From Rhizobiales bacterium Ga0077537 (GTDB lineage Bacteria > Pseudomonadota > Alphaproteobacteria > Rhizobiales > Hyphomicrobiaceae): a stretch of DNA of 64,000 nucleotides. Shown one piece after another: positions 56,676-64,000 of this stretch (its first letter is position 1; every line of letters starts with the position of its first letter). The position numbers were made by a program, and so were the translations under genes. Location of the stretch: NCBI GenBank assembly GCA_001464955.1, contig LNEM01000037.1, forward strand, positions 171,877 through 235,876, read 5' to 3'. The notes beneath the pieces are model-generated. The model worked only from the letters and a program-made list of their open reading frames with translations. It was not told where the DNA came from and did no database searches.

Positions 56676-57142
56676 GGCATGAGCACACTCGAATTTTATC
56701 ATGGCCTTCTGAGCATTAGGCAATTTAGCTCTATGTGCGCTCATTGTCGTCGCGACCCTAAGAAAATGTCCACCGTACTTACTATGAGCCCGTACTCCTT
56801 CGTCCGCCGCGATGTCCTACGTTTCCGGAGAATTGGGTCGTTCGCAAATATGGCTGATCGTGCGGGCACACTCGTACCGCTCCTTTCTACTGACAAGATC
56901 CGAGTTGGCGCGGAGGGGTCATAAACCGATTGGCTGTCTCTTCCCTTGCAGTGCACCGAGAACGTGCATCTGTGGTGTACCCTATCCGCACAGGCGTAAA
57001 CTTGCGGCAGACATGTGCAAATTGATACGGTTTAGGCATTTCCGCACACATGCGCAGCGTCATTTATGATGAGGATGCACAGGTAGGGGTTGCGCATTCT
57101 ATTTATATTCCTTATGCTGATAGATATAAGGAGAAATGTGAT
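56676..57142. other. 467-bp region upstream of toxin-antitoxin operon
   Basis: AT-richer. A frame beginning ATG 56679 (81 codons, to 56924) starts 3 bp after the exporter stop but has no family features; I do not call it. The right half (56990-57142) should hold the toxin-antitoxin promoter and, if this is a transposon module, the recombinase res site. Confidence 0.45.
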
Positions 57143-57397
57143 ATGCCCACCATATCTGTGCACGTGGATGATGCGACATTCAAGTTGGTTGGTGAAATTG
57201 CCGAACGGGATGACCGCTCGAAGTCGTGGGTGGTGACCAATGCGCTGAAGAAGCAACTGGCCCATGAACGTTGGATGATCGCCGAAATCGAGGAGGGCAT
57301 GGCCGAACTCAAATCCGGCACCGTCAAACTTCTCGACCACGATGCGGTGATGACACGAGCCCTGGAGCGGGCGCGGACCCTGGATGCTCAAAAATGA
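57143..57397 (+). CDS. Ribbon-helix-helix antitoxin, ParD/CopG type
   Basis: 84 residues. MPTISVHVDDATFKLVGEIA then RDDRSKSWVVTNALKKQL forms the RHH DNA-binding fold; the acidic C-terminal helix (EIEEGMAELKSGTVKLLDHD) would wrap the toxin. AAGGAG ribosome-binding site. Its stop overlaps the toxin start (ATGA), the usual TA arrangement, and it likely represses its own promoter. Confidence 0.88.
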   Translation: MPTISVHVDDATFKLVGEIAERDDRSKSWVVTNALKKQLAHERWMIAEIEEGMAELKSGTVKLLDHDAVMTRALERARTLDAQK

Positions 57398-57684
57398 AGG
57401 TGCGCTGGCTTCCACGTGCCGAAGAGCAGCTTGAGCGCGTCCAACACGTCACACGGCTGCAATGGCCAGGAAGCGTCGTGGCATTGACCCAGACCATTCA
57501 GGCAGGCTTGGAGCAGGTGGCGACGTTTCCACGCTCGGGCCGGGATGGGCGGGTGCCTCACACGCGAGAACTGGTGCTCACGAACTACCCGTTCACGCTG
57601 GTTTACACGGTGGAGTCGGGGGAGTTGGTGGTTCTGGGCCTGTTCCATCATCGCCAGACTTGGGACGGAGGCGACCTCGGATGA
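57394..57684 (+). CDS. RelE/ParE-family toxin
   Basis: 96 residues: MKVRWLPRAEEQLERVQHVT, then HTRELVLTNYPFTLVYTVES and a C-terminal VLGLFHHRQTW, the ParE pattern (basic, HxRQxW end), which inhibits gyrase in characterised cases; RelE-like mRNA cleavage is less likely because of that ending. ATGA overlaps on both sides couple it to antitoxin and recombinase. Confidence 0.88.
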   Translation: MKVRWLPRAEEQLERVQHVTRLQWPGSVVALTQTIQAGLEQVATFPRSGRDGRVPHTRELVLTNYPFTLVYTVESGELVVLGLFHHRQTWDGGDLG

Positions 57685-58238
57685 GCAGCGGGCAACGGGT
57701 CGGGTATCGACGGGTCAGTACGGTCGAGCAGGCAACGGATCGACAGCTCGACGGCGTGCCACTGGACCGCGTCTTCACGGACCATGCCTCGGGGAAAGAC
57801 CTCCAGCGGCCGGAGCTCCAGAAGCTGATCGCCTACGTGCGCGAGGGCGACACGGTGGTGATCCACTCCATGGACCGCCTGGCCCGCAATCTCGAGGATC
57901 TCCGTGGGCTCGTCCGCGCCTTCACCGCCAAGGGCGTGCAAGTCCAGTTCGTCAAGGAGGGGCTGACGTTCTCGGGCGAGGACAGCCCCATGGCCCAGCT
58001 CCTCCTCAACGTCATGGGCTCGTTCGCCGAGTTCGAGCGGGCATTGATCCGCGAGCGGCAACGGGAAGGGGTGGCCCTGGCCAAGCGGCGCGGCGCCTAC
58101 AAGGGCCGCAAGCGTGCGCTGACGGAGGAACAGATCGCAGACTTGCGGGCGAAAGCCGTCCCCGGCGCCAACAAGGCGGCGTTGGCGCGGGAGTACGGGA
58201 TTGGGCGGCGGACGTTGTACGCGTATGTGAAAACCTAA
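57681..58238 (+). CDS. Serine recombinase, resolvase/invertase
   Basis: 185 residues. Catalytic Ser13 in VGYRRVSTVEQ; RPELQKLIAYVREGDTVVIH, SMDRLARNLEDLRGLV and MGSFAEFERALIRERQREG are the dimer/catalytic core; a C-terminal HTH (GANKAALAREYGIGRRTLYA) binds DNA. It is translationally coupled to the toxin gene (ATGA), as in transposon-borne TA-resolvase modules of the Tn3 family. No tnpA is seen in the window. Confidence 0.93.
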   Translation: MSSGQRVGYRRVSTVEQATDRQLDGVPLDRVFTDHASGKDLQRPELQKLIAYVREGDTVVIHSMDRLARNLEDLRGLVRAFTAKGVQVQFVKEGLTFSGEDSPMAQLLLNVMGSFAEFERALIRERQREGVALAKRRGAYKGRKRALTEEQIADLRAKAVPGANKAALAREYGIGRRTLYAYVKT

Positions 58239-58392
58239 GCAGCACACACCCATGCTGCAATGAAAAGCGTTCATCCGCGTTTTTGTAGGATTGTCTGCGA
58301 CTACGTTATGCATTTGCCAAGCATAGGGACCGACTCCTCTGCGACCCACCGGCCGTTCTGGTAAGTTTTCCCGTCGTTTGATGAGAGAGCTC

Positions 58393-58707
58393 ATGACAGC
58401 CGACGGAGAGAGCAAGGCGTTGATGGATGCGGCCCTGATGCGTCGCCTCCGCAACCATGCCGATCTCCGCAAAGCGGGGCTCACGGTGGACGCCATGCCC
58501 GACGGCCAGATTGCGGTCATGTTGGGCGACCACCTGCTGGGGTTCTGGTGCTGGGAGAAGGGCGGTTTTGCGTTTCGTCGCGAGGCGCACACGGAGCCAG
58601 AAACTCACGCCGGGACGCTCTATGGCGTCGTGCTCTATCTCGCAACGCTGATCGACGTCGAACAGCGTCATGCCTGCCGAGGTGACGACGAAGCAAGCGT
58701 GGCGTGA
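58393..58707 (+). CDS. Uncharacterised 104-aa protein
   Basis: Starts MTADGESKALMDAALMRRLR (ATG 58393; an in-frame ATG at 58381 and a TTG at 58378 add 4-5 residues), then KAGLTVDAMPDGQIAVMLGD and GFWCWEKGGFAFRREA. Short, soluble, unknown. It follows the recombinase gene by 155 bp on the same strand. Confidence 0.5.
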   Translation: MTADGESKALMDAALMRRLRNHADLRKAGLTVDAMPDGQIAVMLGDHLLGFWCWEKGGFAFRREAHTEPETHAGTLYGVVLYLATLIDVEQRHACRGDDEASVA

Positions 58708-58764
58708 GGCTTGGTGTCGCCCGTGCAGGAGGTAGTCGTTGCCGAAGGGCTCCGATGAGCCGCG

Positions 58765-61083
58765 TCAGCGCTGGCGCGCTTCCAGCTTTTCCAGGCGACG
58801 TTTGAGTTGATCGTTCTCGGCCTTGAGCTCTTGAATGGCCTTGATGGCCACTGCGGTGAGATTGCCGTAGCTCAGCCCATAGGTGCCGCTCACGGTCTTG
58901 GGTGGACTTACCACCTCAGGGATAACCTGTTCGACATCCTGAGCGATCAACCCCACCTGCCTGCTGCCATCGGCCTTCATTGAATATGCCACAGGCTTCA
59001 AGCGCATCACCTCGGACAAACCGTAAGTCATAGGTACGATATTTGTTTTGAGACGACGGTCGGAAGCATTAGTCCACGTGCCACCCGATGTGACGTGGGC
59101 ACCGGAAGCCATATGTAGGGGATGCGTTGGCCCCGTCGTCCCAATACCCACATTGCCCTGCATCAAATAGTAAGCCGAGGCATCTGCGCGGAGAGGTACG
59201 TACGCATTGTTGGCATCATTGACGGCGGCAATTTCAAGTTCGCCAGAAATAGAGCGGACCAAGAAGTTTTCATTCGTCGCCGTCTTGACATGCAGATTGC
59301 CTTGCGGACTCGTCGTCCCAATCCCCACATTGCCGCCGAAAGGATTCAGGTTCAGGTTCTTCCAGCTCGTCGCATTATCAACCGCATAGATGAACCCATA
59401 GTCTCCCGTGTTGTCGTACCCCATGCCGACCCATTCCGTGGCATCAGATGGGTTTGCGACCGCTAGGCGCGGCTGCAAGCCACCGTCGGTTGCGATGCTT
59501 GTTGTGCCAATCCCCACATTGCCGGAGGCATCGATCCGCATGCGCTCGGCATTATTGGTGCCAAATGCAAGTACCGTGTTGCCATCTGTGGAAAAACTCA
59601 GTGGAGTCCCCCCTTCAGCGCCGTATCCAATAAAGCCAAGGCGACTGCCGCTTGGTGCATTAAATTCAGCGTAGCCTGTATTGCCGCTGTTACCAGGAAC
59701 CAATCGAATCGATCCATTCCCAGTTGAGCTAACTATAAGCGACCCGTGAACGTCTAATTTATTATTGGGGTTCGGCGTCCCAATCCCCACGTTGCCGCCT
59801 GTGAAATATGAGTTTCCATTGGTATTTAGAACGACATCCGTGTTGCTCGTTGCATCATACAAATTGAGATAGCCGTGCCCACCAGACGTATTTGTCAAGA
59901 GATAGAGATTGTTAGCCGAGCTGTACGCTTGGAAGCCACCCGACGTGGCTCCTGACCTACTTGAGTATATCGGCCCCGATACATCCAGCTTAGCGTTGGG
60001 ATTAGAAGTGCCGATTCCCACATTGCCGGTAGCATCCAAGGTCATGACATCAGCGCCAAGGGTGAAGCTATAGGCCAACAGCTTATCACCAACAGAGTCC
60101 GGATTATACCGCCATTGCCATTTATACGCCCCTCCGTCGCCAAAGCGCAAACTGCCCTGCCTCGCACCTGCGCCGGTTGTATTGAGAAAAATGGCGGCAC
60201 TCGAGTTTGAATCAATCTGGAGGGGCTCGCCTGTGCTCGCTGTCCCAATGCCCACCCGCCCCGTAAAGTACCCATTGGTGGAAGAAACCCCATGGAACGA
60301 GGTGAGAGAAATCCCAGCCGCCCGCACAAACCCCGTGGCGGTGACGTCAGTCACCCCACCCACGGCATAGCCTGCCATATCCAGGTTCTGCCCCGCCGTG
60401 TGGTTCCCAAGATTGTCGGCTCCGCCGCCCCCACAACTGCCCGTGCAGGTGATGTTGCCCACCACATGCAGCCCCGTGCTGCTCACCGTTGCGATGGTGC
60501 TGCCATCTGCCACCATGCTCACGAAGCCCGTCGAACTGGTGGAGACGGCCGTAGTGCCGGAGAGGATGACATTGCCGCCACCGCCGATGAGGTTGGTGAC
60601 CGTCTGCGGGGTGAGATGCGCCACCGTGGCGGAGACGCTGGTCGTGGAGACGCGCGTGGCGAAGATGGATGGCAGATAGCTCCAGAACTGACTCAGATAG
60701 CCCCACGTGCTGCCGCCTGTGGTCATAGACACATAGCCTGTGTCTGAAATGGCAATCATGGCCAGCGATCCGGATGTGATGCGGTCTCCTTCTCCTGTAC
60801 CTACGCCGGTCAGGAGGGAGCCATCCCCGATGAACTGGTTGGCCGACAGGTTGCCGGTGACCGAGACATCCCCCGCCGTGGTGATGCTGGGGGCGTAGCT
60901 GGGACAGTGAATGTTGAAATACCGGCCGAAGCCGTCCGGAATGCCCGAGCACAGCCGCCCCAGCGTGTTGCTAGTGATGTCGCCCATGGTGACCAAGCCG
61001 CCCCATTCATACGGCGCGGCAAAACCTTGAGACGCCACCAAAGCGGAAAAGGCAACCAACCGAAAAAGACGCGACACATGCAT
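58765..61083 (-). CDS. Secreted fibre-like protein with S74 C-terminal chaperone
   Basis: 772 residues with a signal peptide (MHVSRLFRLVAFSALVASQG). The body is a Gly/Ser/Thr-rich beta-repeat fibre with six NVGIGT-like motifs (GNVGIGTTSPQGNLHV and variants), as in phage tail fibres. The last ~99 residues are a Peptidase_S74 intramolecular chaperone: SDRRLKTNI at 674-682 (self-cleavage before the Ser-Asp), VGLIAQDVEQVIPEVV, and a final coiled coil. It should trimerise, fold and cut itself. Phage-derived, but the signal peptide points to a bacterial surface fibre. GC lower than the backbone. Confidence 0.88.
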   Translation of the reverse strand: MHVSRLFRLVAFSALVASQGFAAPYEWGGLVTMGDITSNTLGRLCSGIPDGFGRYFNIHCPSYAPSITTAGDVSVTGNLSANQFIGDGSLLTGVGTGEGDRITSGSLAMIAISDTGYVSMTTGGSTWGYLSQFWSYLPSIFATRVSTTSVSATVAHLTPQTVTNLIGGGGNVILSGTTAVSTSSTGFVSMVADGSTIATVSSTGLHVVGNITCTGSCGGGGADNLGNHTAGQNLDMAGYAVGGVTDVTATGFVRAAGISLTSFHGVSSTNGYFTGRVGIGTASTGEPLQIDSNSSAAIFLNTTGAGARQGSLRFGDGGAYKWQWRYNPDSVGDKLLAYSFTLGADVMTLDATGNVGIGTSNPNAKLDVSGPIYSSRSGATSGGFQAYSSANNLYLLTNTSGGHGYLNLYDATSNTDVVLNTNGNSYFTGGNVGIGTPNPNNKLDVHGSLIVSSTGNGSIRLVPGNSGNTGYAEFNAPSGSRLGFIGYGAEGGTPLSFSTDGNTVLAFGTNNAERMRIDASGNVGIGTTSIATDGGLQPRLAVANPSDATEWVGMGYDNTGDYGFIYAVDNATSWKNLNLNPFGGNVGIGTTSPQGNLHVKTATNENFLVRSISGELEIAAVNDANNAYVPLRADASAYYLMQGNVGIGTTGPTHPLHMASGAHVTSGGTWTNASDRRLKTNIVPMTYGLSEVMRLKPVAYSMKADGSRQVGLIAQDVEQVIPEVVSPPKTVSGTYGLSYGNLTAVAIKAIQELKAENDQLKRRLEKLEARQR

Positions 61084-61223
61084 GCCGCGCATCCTATCAG
61101 ATTTTGCGACTATGGCTTGGAACACGCCTTCCAAATGAGCAATCCGTTGAATTGCAACACGGGTGTGCGGAAAATAAAGGCACGTCTGGAGATAAGTTTT
61201 CGAAGTTGTTGCATGATGGCGTC

Positions 61224-62063
61224 ATGACGTTCTCGCGCCTCTGTGCCGCCGTGCTGTCGCTTTGGATGATGTCCGAGGTGACCCATGCCGTATGTGCCGA
61301 TCCTGCAGGGCAGGAAGGGGATATGGTGTACGCCACGAACTACGCCAGCATGGCGTATTGCGACGGCACGAGCTGGATTTCCATGGCGGGTGGTGTGAGT
61401 GTCACCATCGGCGGGGTCACAGGCGCCACCGCATTGAACGACTTGACGGACGTGGATACTGCTGGATTGGCGAGCGGGGATTACCTCAAATACAACGGGG
61501 CCAGCTGGGTTCCCGACAACCCGTTTGGCACGCTGACCAATGGCAAGTGGTGCACCAGCGACGGCACCAGCGTCATCTGCAACAGCGATGCGCCCGTGTT
61601 GACGGAGGTTGACCCTCAGGTCGATACGCTGACCGCCAACGCCTTTTGTCGCGTCAACGCGGGCGGCACGGCCATCGACTGCGGCAGCGACGCCCCCACC
61701 CAACGTACGGCCCTCGGCCTCGGCACCATGGCGCTCCAGAACGCCGACGCCGTGGCGATTTCTGGCGGGAGCATCACGGGCCTGACCAGCCTGAGCGTGG
61801 CGGGTATCATCACCGCTACGTATTTCGAGGGGGATGGCAGCCGTTTGACGGGCCTTTCCACCGGCCCCAGCGACCGGATCGTCAGCGGCACGTCTTCCGT
61901 TGTTGCCCACGAGAACACGGGCGTAAGCATGAGTGCACCGCTGCAAGTCGACGGCGCCATCCAAGTCGCGGGCACGGATTCTGAACTCTGCAACGGTCCT
62001 GACGATTATGGCAAGATTCGCTTCAACACGACGCTCAAGAGCCTTCAAATCTGCCAGCCCTAA
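61224..62063 (+). CDS. Secreted fibre-like companion protein
   Basis: 279 residues, signal peptide MTFSRLCAAVLSLWMMSEVT cut near THAVC. It shares the segment YFEGDGSRLTGLSTGPSDRI with QFIGDGSLLTGVGTGEGDRI of the divergent S74 protein, so the two are related. MVYATNYASMAYCDGTSWIS and the end YGKIRFNTTLKSLQICQP contain Cys-bearing beta hairpins common in trimeric fibre heads. No S74 domain, so it may be a shaft or adaptor built with the larger protein. Confidence 0.8.
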   Translation: MTFSRLCAAVLSLWMMSEVTHAVCADPAGQEGDMVYATNYASMAYCDGTSWISMAGGVSVTIGGVTGATALNDLTDVDTAGLASGDYLKYNGASWVPDNPFGTLTNGKWCTSDGTSVICNSDAPVLTEVDPQVDTLTANAFCRVNAGGTAIDCGSDAPTQRTALGLGTMALQNADAVAISGGSITGLTSLSVAGIITATYFEGDGSRLTGLSTGPSDRIVSGTSSVVAHENTGVSMSAPLQVDGAIQVAGTDSELCNGPDDYGKIRFNTTLKSLQICQP

Positions 62064-62607
62064 AACCCGAACTGTTGACCGGAAACTGCCGCGCGACGTC
62101 GTCGAACGTGGCCTGCACCTCCTGAGACGGCTCCAGGACTCGCAAAGGTCTGAAGGTTGACAGTATTCTCGGCTTGGTCGGCCGTTCGTGGGCCGCCACC
62201 GGAGCGACGCGAAGCCGCGCTCGAGGCGGAGCAAAGCACAGGAAGCGGCCGTCGCGACCGATGATACCGAGGTTGCGCCCCGTGAAGCGAACGATGTGAC
62301 AGCGGCACGTTTGCTCGCCCTGCCAATGGATCTCGCCGGCCAAGCTCGTGCCGCGTTCCTCTGACGTCAAGCGGTGACCCGCTTGGCGGCGATCGCTTAC
62401 GTCTGCGCTCCGAATCCGGCGCTCCCTCCGGGAGCCGAGAGGACGACGTGGGCGCCGACGGCATCCCCACAAAGTTGTGAACCGAGACGTTGCGATCTCT
62501 ATTTGAGCTGCTGCTGAACAATGTTAATATTCTCCTTGTCGGATGGGACGCACACACGCCGCGCCCGCCCACAGTCCCCGCAGCCAACCAACCCTCGGAG
62601 ATCAGCC
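62064..62607. other. 544-bp region, possible decayed gene
   Basis: A minus-strand frame (62035-62472) includes RFTGRNLGIIGRDGRFLCFA and has GC-rich third positions, hinting at a real or recently lost gene, but it has no clear start or family and overlaps the fibre gene's end. The right part (62490-62607) is AT-richer and ends in the promoter and ribosome-binding site of the next gene. Confidence 0.35.
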
Positions 62608-63030
62608 ATGAAGACAAACCTCGCCTCGAACCCCGCTCGCTCGAAGAGCCCCTCGGAACTCAAAAAGATGACAGCAGCCGGCCTGAGCTCGGCGTGCTTG
62701 GGCTTAGTAATGCTCCTCGCCCCGGCCACGATTTCAGCGGCCAACGCAAATGTCGTCACCGTACCGAGGGTCTGTAAGGACAAGATCTGCGCCAAAACCG
62801 AGTATTGGGGTGGACGGGTTCGGTTGTCCTGGTACGGAACTCCGCTCACGCGCCACACTCACTACAATTTCAAGACCAATCCCGGTGCGCAAATCGAGCG
62901 GAATGGCTCTTTCGCATTCGAGCAGCGGCCCGGACAGTCGGGAACGTACAGCATCCAGTCCTGCGACCGGGGCGGCATAGGCGCCAGATCCACCTGCAGC
63001 AAATGGGTGACGTTCACGTGGCGCAGCTGA
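62608..63030 (+). CDS. Small secreted protein, unknown
   Basis: 140 residues. A long basic N-region (MKTNLASNPARSKSPSELKK) precedes the hydrophobic stretch MTAAGLSSACLGLVMLLAP and a cut near ANA. Mature part has four Cys (RVCKDKICAKTEYWGG; IQSCDRGGIGARSTCSKW), two probable disulfides, and a beta-sandwich-like pattern (LSWYGTPLTRHTHYNF). CGGAG ribosome-binding site. Function not recognised. Confidence 0.65.
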   Translation: MKTNLASNPARSKSPSELKKMTAAGLSSACLGLVMLLAPATISAANANVVTVPRVCKDKICAKTEYWGGRVRLSWYGTPLTRHTHYNFKTNPGAQIERNGSFAFEQRPGQSGTYSIQSCDRGGIGARSTCSKWVTFTWRS

Positions 63031-63290
63031 GTGTTTCGGCATCACGCGGAGCGGACGACACCATGAGAGATAGCTGCCGACTGCTTGTTGGAGGAGCGCG
63101 TCACGCTGCCTGTGTTCAACGACCTGTTCGCAGGTCTGCCCTTTCAAGACCCACACGGCTCTAAATCCATACTCGCTGTGTGGACGACCTTCCTTAATGC
63201 GAGCGATGAAGCATCTATCGCTAGTGGATCGCTGAGTCGCTCGCTACCAACCAATTTCTAGAACCATTATAGAGGAAGATATTCGCTGCT

Positions 63291-63719
63291 ATGCGCAGAA
63301 GATATCAAGTGGGTATCGCTATTGCTGCTACGGCAGCGGCCGTTTCAATTTTATCGGACCATGCTGGAGCGAGCCAAGCCGCTCCTCAGTGGTATCATGG
63401 GCACTGGAAGTGCACTCTCGATGGTCGACCGACCAAAATGCGTTGGAGGACGGAAACTGATCGAAGAACAAGCGATTGTCGCTTCGATGCCGCATCGCGA
63501 GAGCGCATTTGCACATCTTCGTCTGGTGTCAAGATCGTTGGTGCGTTCTGGGATGGGAATGGGCCATGGAGAGAGCTCATCCTCGTACGGTCTGACGCGC
63601 GCACGATGACATTCCGGCATGCTGATGGCAATTCCTGGTTCTTGCGCTCGAAAGGAAACGTCGCCGAAGGGTGGTCCACCTGGCAGCGGACGCGCTATCC
63701 CCTCAAATGCACCAGATAG
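63291..63719 (+). CDS. Small secreted protein, DUF6006-like
   Basis: 142 residues with signal peptide MRRRYQVGIAIAATAAAVSI. Mature WYHGHWKCTLDGRPTKMRWR, three further Cys and FWDGNGPWRELILVRSDART with the end YPLKCTR. I recall such GxWxCxxDGxP-type secreted proteins under the name DUF6006; function unknown. AGAGGAAG lies upstream. Confidence 0.68.
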   Translation: MRRRYQVGIAIAATAAAVSILSDHAGASQAAPQWYHGHWKCTLDGRPTKMRWRTETDRRTSDCRFDAASRERICTSSSGVKIVGAFWDGNGPWRELILVRSDARTMTFRHADGNSWFLRSKGNVAEGWSTWQRTRYPLKCTR

Positions 63720-63746
63720 AGATAACCCACTCAGCGGAAAAATGAT

Positions 63747-63977
63747 ATGAAGATACTCGCTCGATTATCAATCGCCGCCGTGGTCCTGTGTGCGTTGGGC
63801 ACAGTGCCAGTCGCTGCCTGTAAGTTTATCCCAAAAATTGGCGCCGGGATTGAAGAAGCTCAAGCAGCGGGTGGCGGTTCCGTCATGCCTTCAGAGTTGG
63901 AGGATGACCTGCCCCTGAAGTTTCATCCAGCCGTGGGTAGAGTCTTTTGGGTTGATACGCTGTCGTCTGGGGGGTGA
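63747..63977 (+). CDS. Small secreted protein, unknown
   Basis: 76 residues, MKILARLSIAAVVLCALGTV signal peptide with cut near AAC, possibly a lipoprotein if the Cys is modified (no clear lipobox). The mature part KFIPKIGAGIEEAQAAGGGS is short. Lies 27 bp after the DUF6006-like gene, same strand. The gene ends close to the window edge but is complete. Confidence 0.55.
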   Translation: MKILARLSIAAVVLCALGTVPVAACKFIPKIGAGIEEAQAAGGGSVMPSELEDDLPLKFHPAVGRVFWVDTLSSGG

Positions 63978-64000
63978 GCAACAGGCCGGGCTGCGGAGAC

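Noticed and set aside
56679..56924. 81-codon gene after the TauE exporter
   Set aside because: Placed 3 bp after the exporter stop but composition is random-looking and no motif is visible.
59100..60250. CRISPR-like or tandem DNA repeat
   Set aside because: Recurring CCCACATTGCC strings encode the NVGIGT protein motif of the fibre gene; spacing is irregular and lies within an intact frame.

Overview
The window is GC-rich, densely coded DNA that reads as an alphaproteobacterial chromosome, probably Hyphomicrobiales (Rhizobiales). Pointers are a CIRCE-controlled groESL, a split P-protein glycine cleavage operon with a tandem glycine riboswitch, a PAS-rich histidine kinase of the phytochrome-kinase type, a fused CysNC, and an aminoacyl:carrier-protein ligase of the type characterised in Bradyrhizobium and Agrobacterium. 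I cannot name the genus.

Backbone (1-46.4 kb). groES-groEL (groEL runs off the left edge) carries an extra 41-codon membrane ORF between the two genes. The glycine cleavage operon gcvT-gcvH-gcvPA-gcvPB follows, with two small mutually paralogous genes inserted between gcvPA and gcvPB. Next come a lone molybdenum-hydroxylase large subunit, a 2OG-Fe(II)-like oxygenase, a PlsC-type acyltransferase, a J-domain protein and typA/bipA. An aromatic acyl-CoA group (boxB, paaK, paaI, a SAM methyltransferase, a paaG-like isomerase) is followed by a fatty acid hydroxylase, an IlvD/Edd sugar-acid dehydratase, the sulfate-activation genes cysD-cysNC, a DUF808 protein, an ABC exporter and an alpha/beta hydrolase whose nucleophile is replaced by glycine.

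The most interesting locus is the unidirectional run at 32.6-40.1 kb. In transcription order it encodes a membrane-anchored SGNH/DltD-like protein, an MBOAT acyltransferase (AlgI/DltB type), a class II aaRS-like aminoacyl:carrier-protein ligase, a carrier protein, a receiver-only response regulator and a hybrid histidine kinase. The first four match dltABCD function for function, with the usual AMP-forming DltA replaced by a SerRS-like ligase. I infer a Gram-negative system that charges an amino acid (Gly or Ala, by analogy) onto a carrier protein and passes it across the membrane to a cell-surface acceptor, with its own two-component proteins.

Accessory region (46.4 kb to the end). It starts at tRNA-Phe(GAA), a common integration site, and base composition becomes more mixed and often more AT-rich. 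It holds an eight-gene operon of tiny genes joined almost entirely by 4-bp ATGA overlaps and ending in an N6-adenine-type methyltransferase; a sulfite-reduction module (degenerate ferredoxin-like protein, CysG, CysJ-type flavoprotein, CysI) with a TauE/SafE exporter; a ParD/ParE-like toxin-antitoxin pair overlapping a serine recombinase; a divergent pair of phage-fibre-like secreted proteins, one with a C-terminal S74 self-cleaving chaperone; and several small secreted proteins. No integrase or transposase is visible, so the far end of the island probably lies outside the window.

Coordinates follow the start codons I consider most likely; alternatives are given in the entries. All functions rest on reading the sequence and remembered family features, not on database searches.
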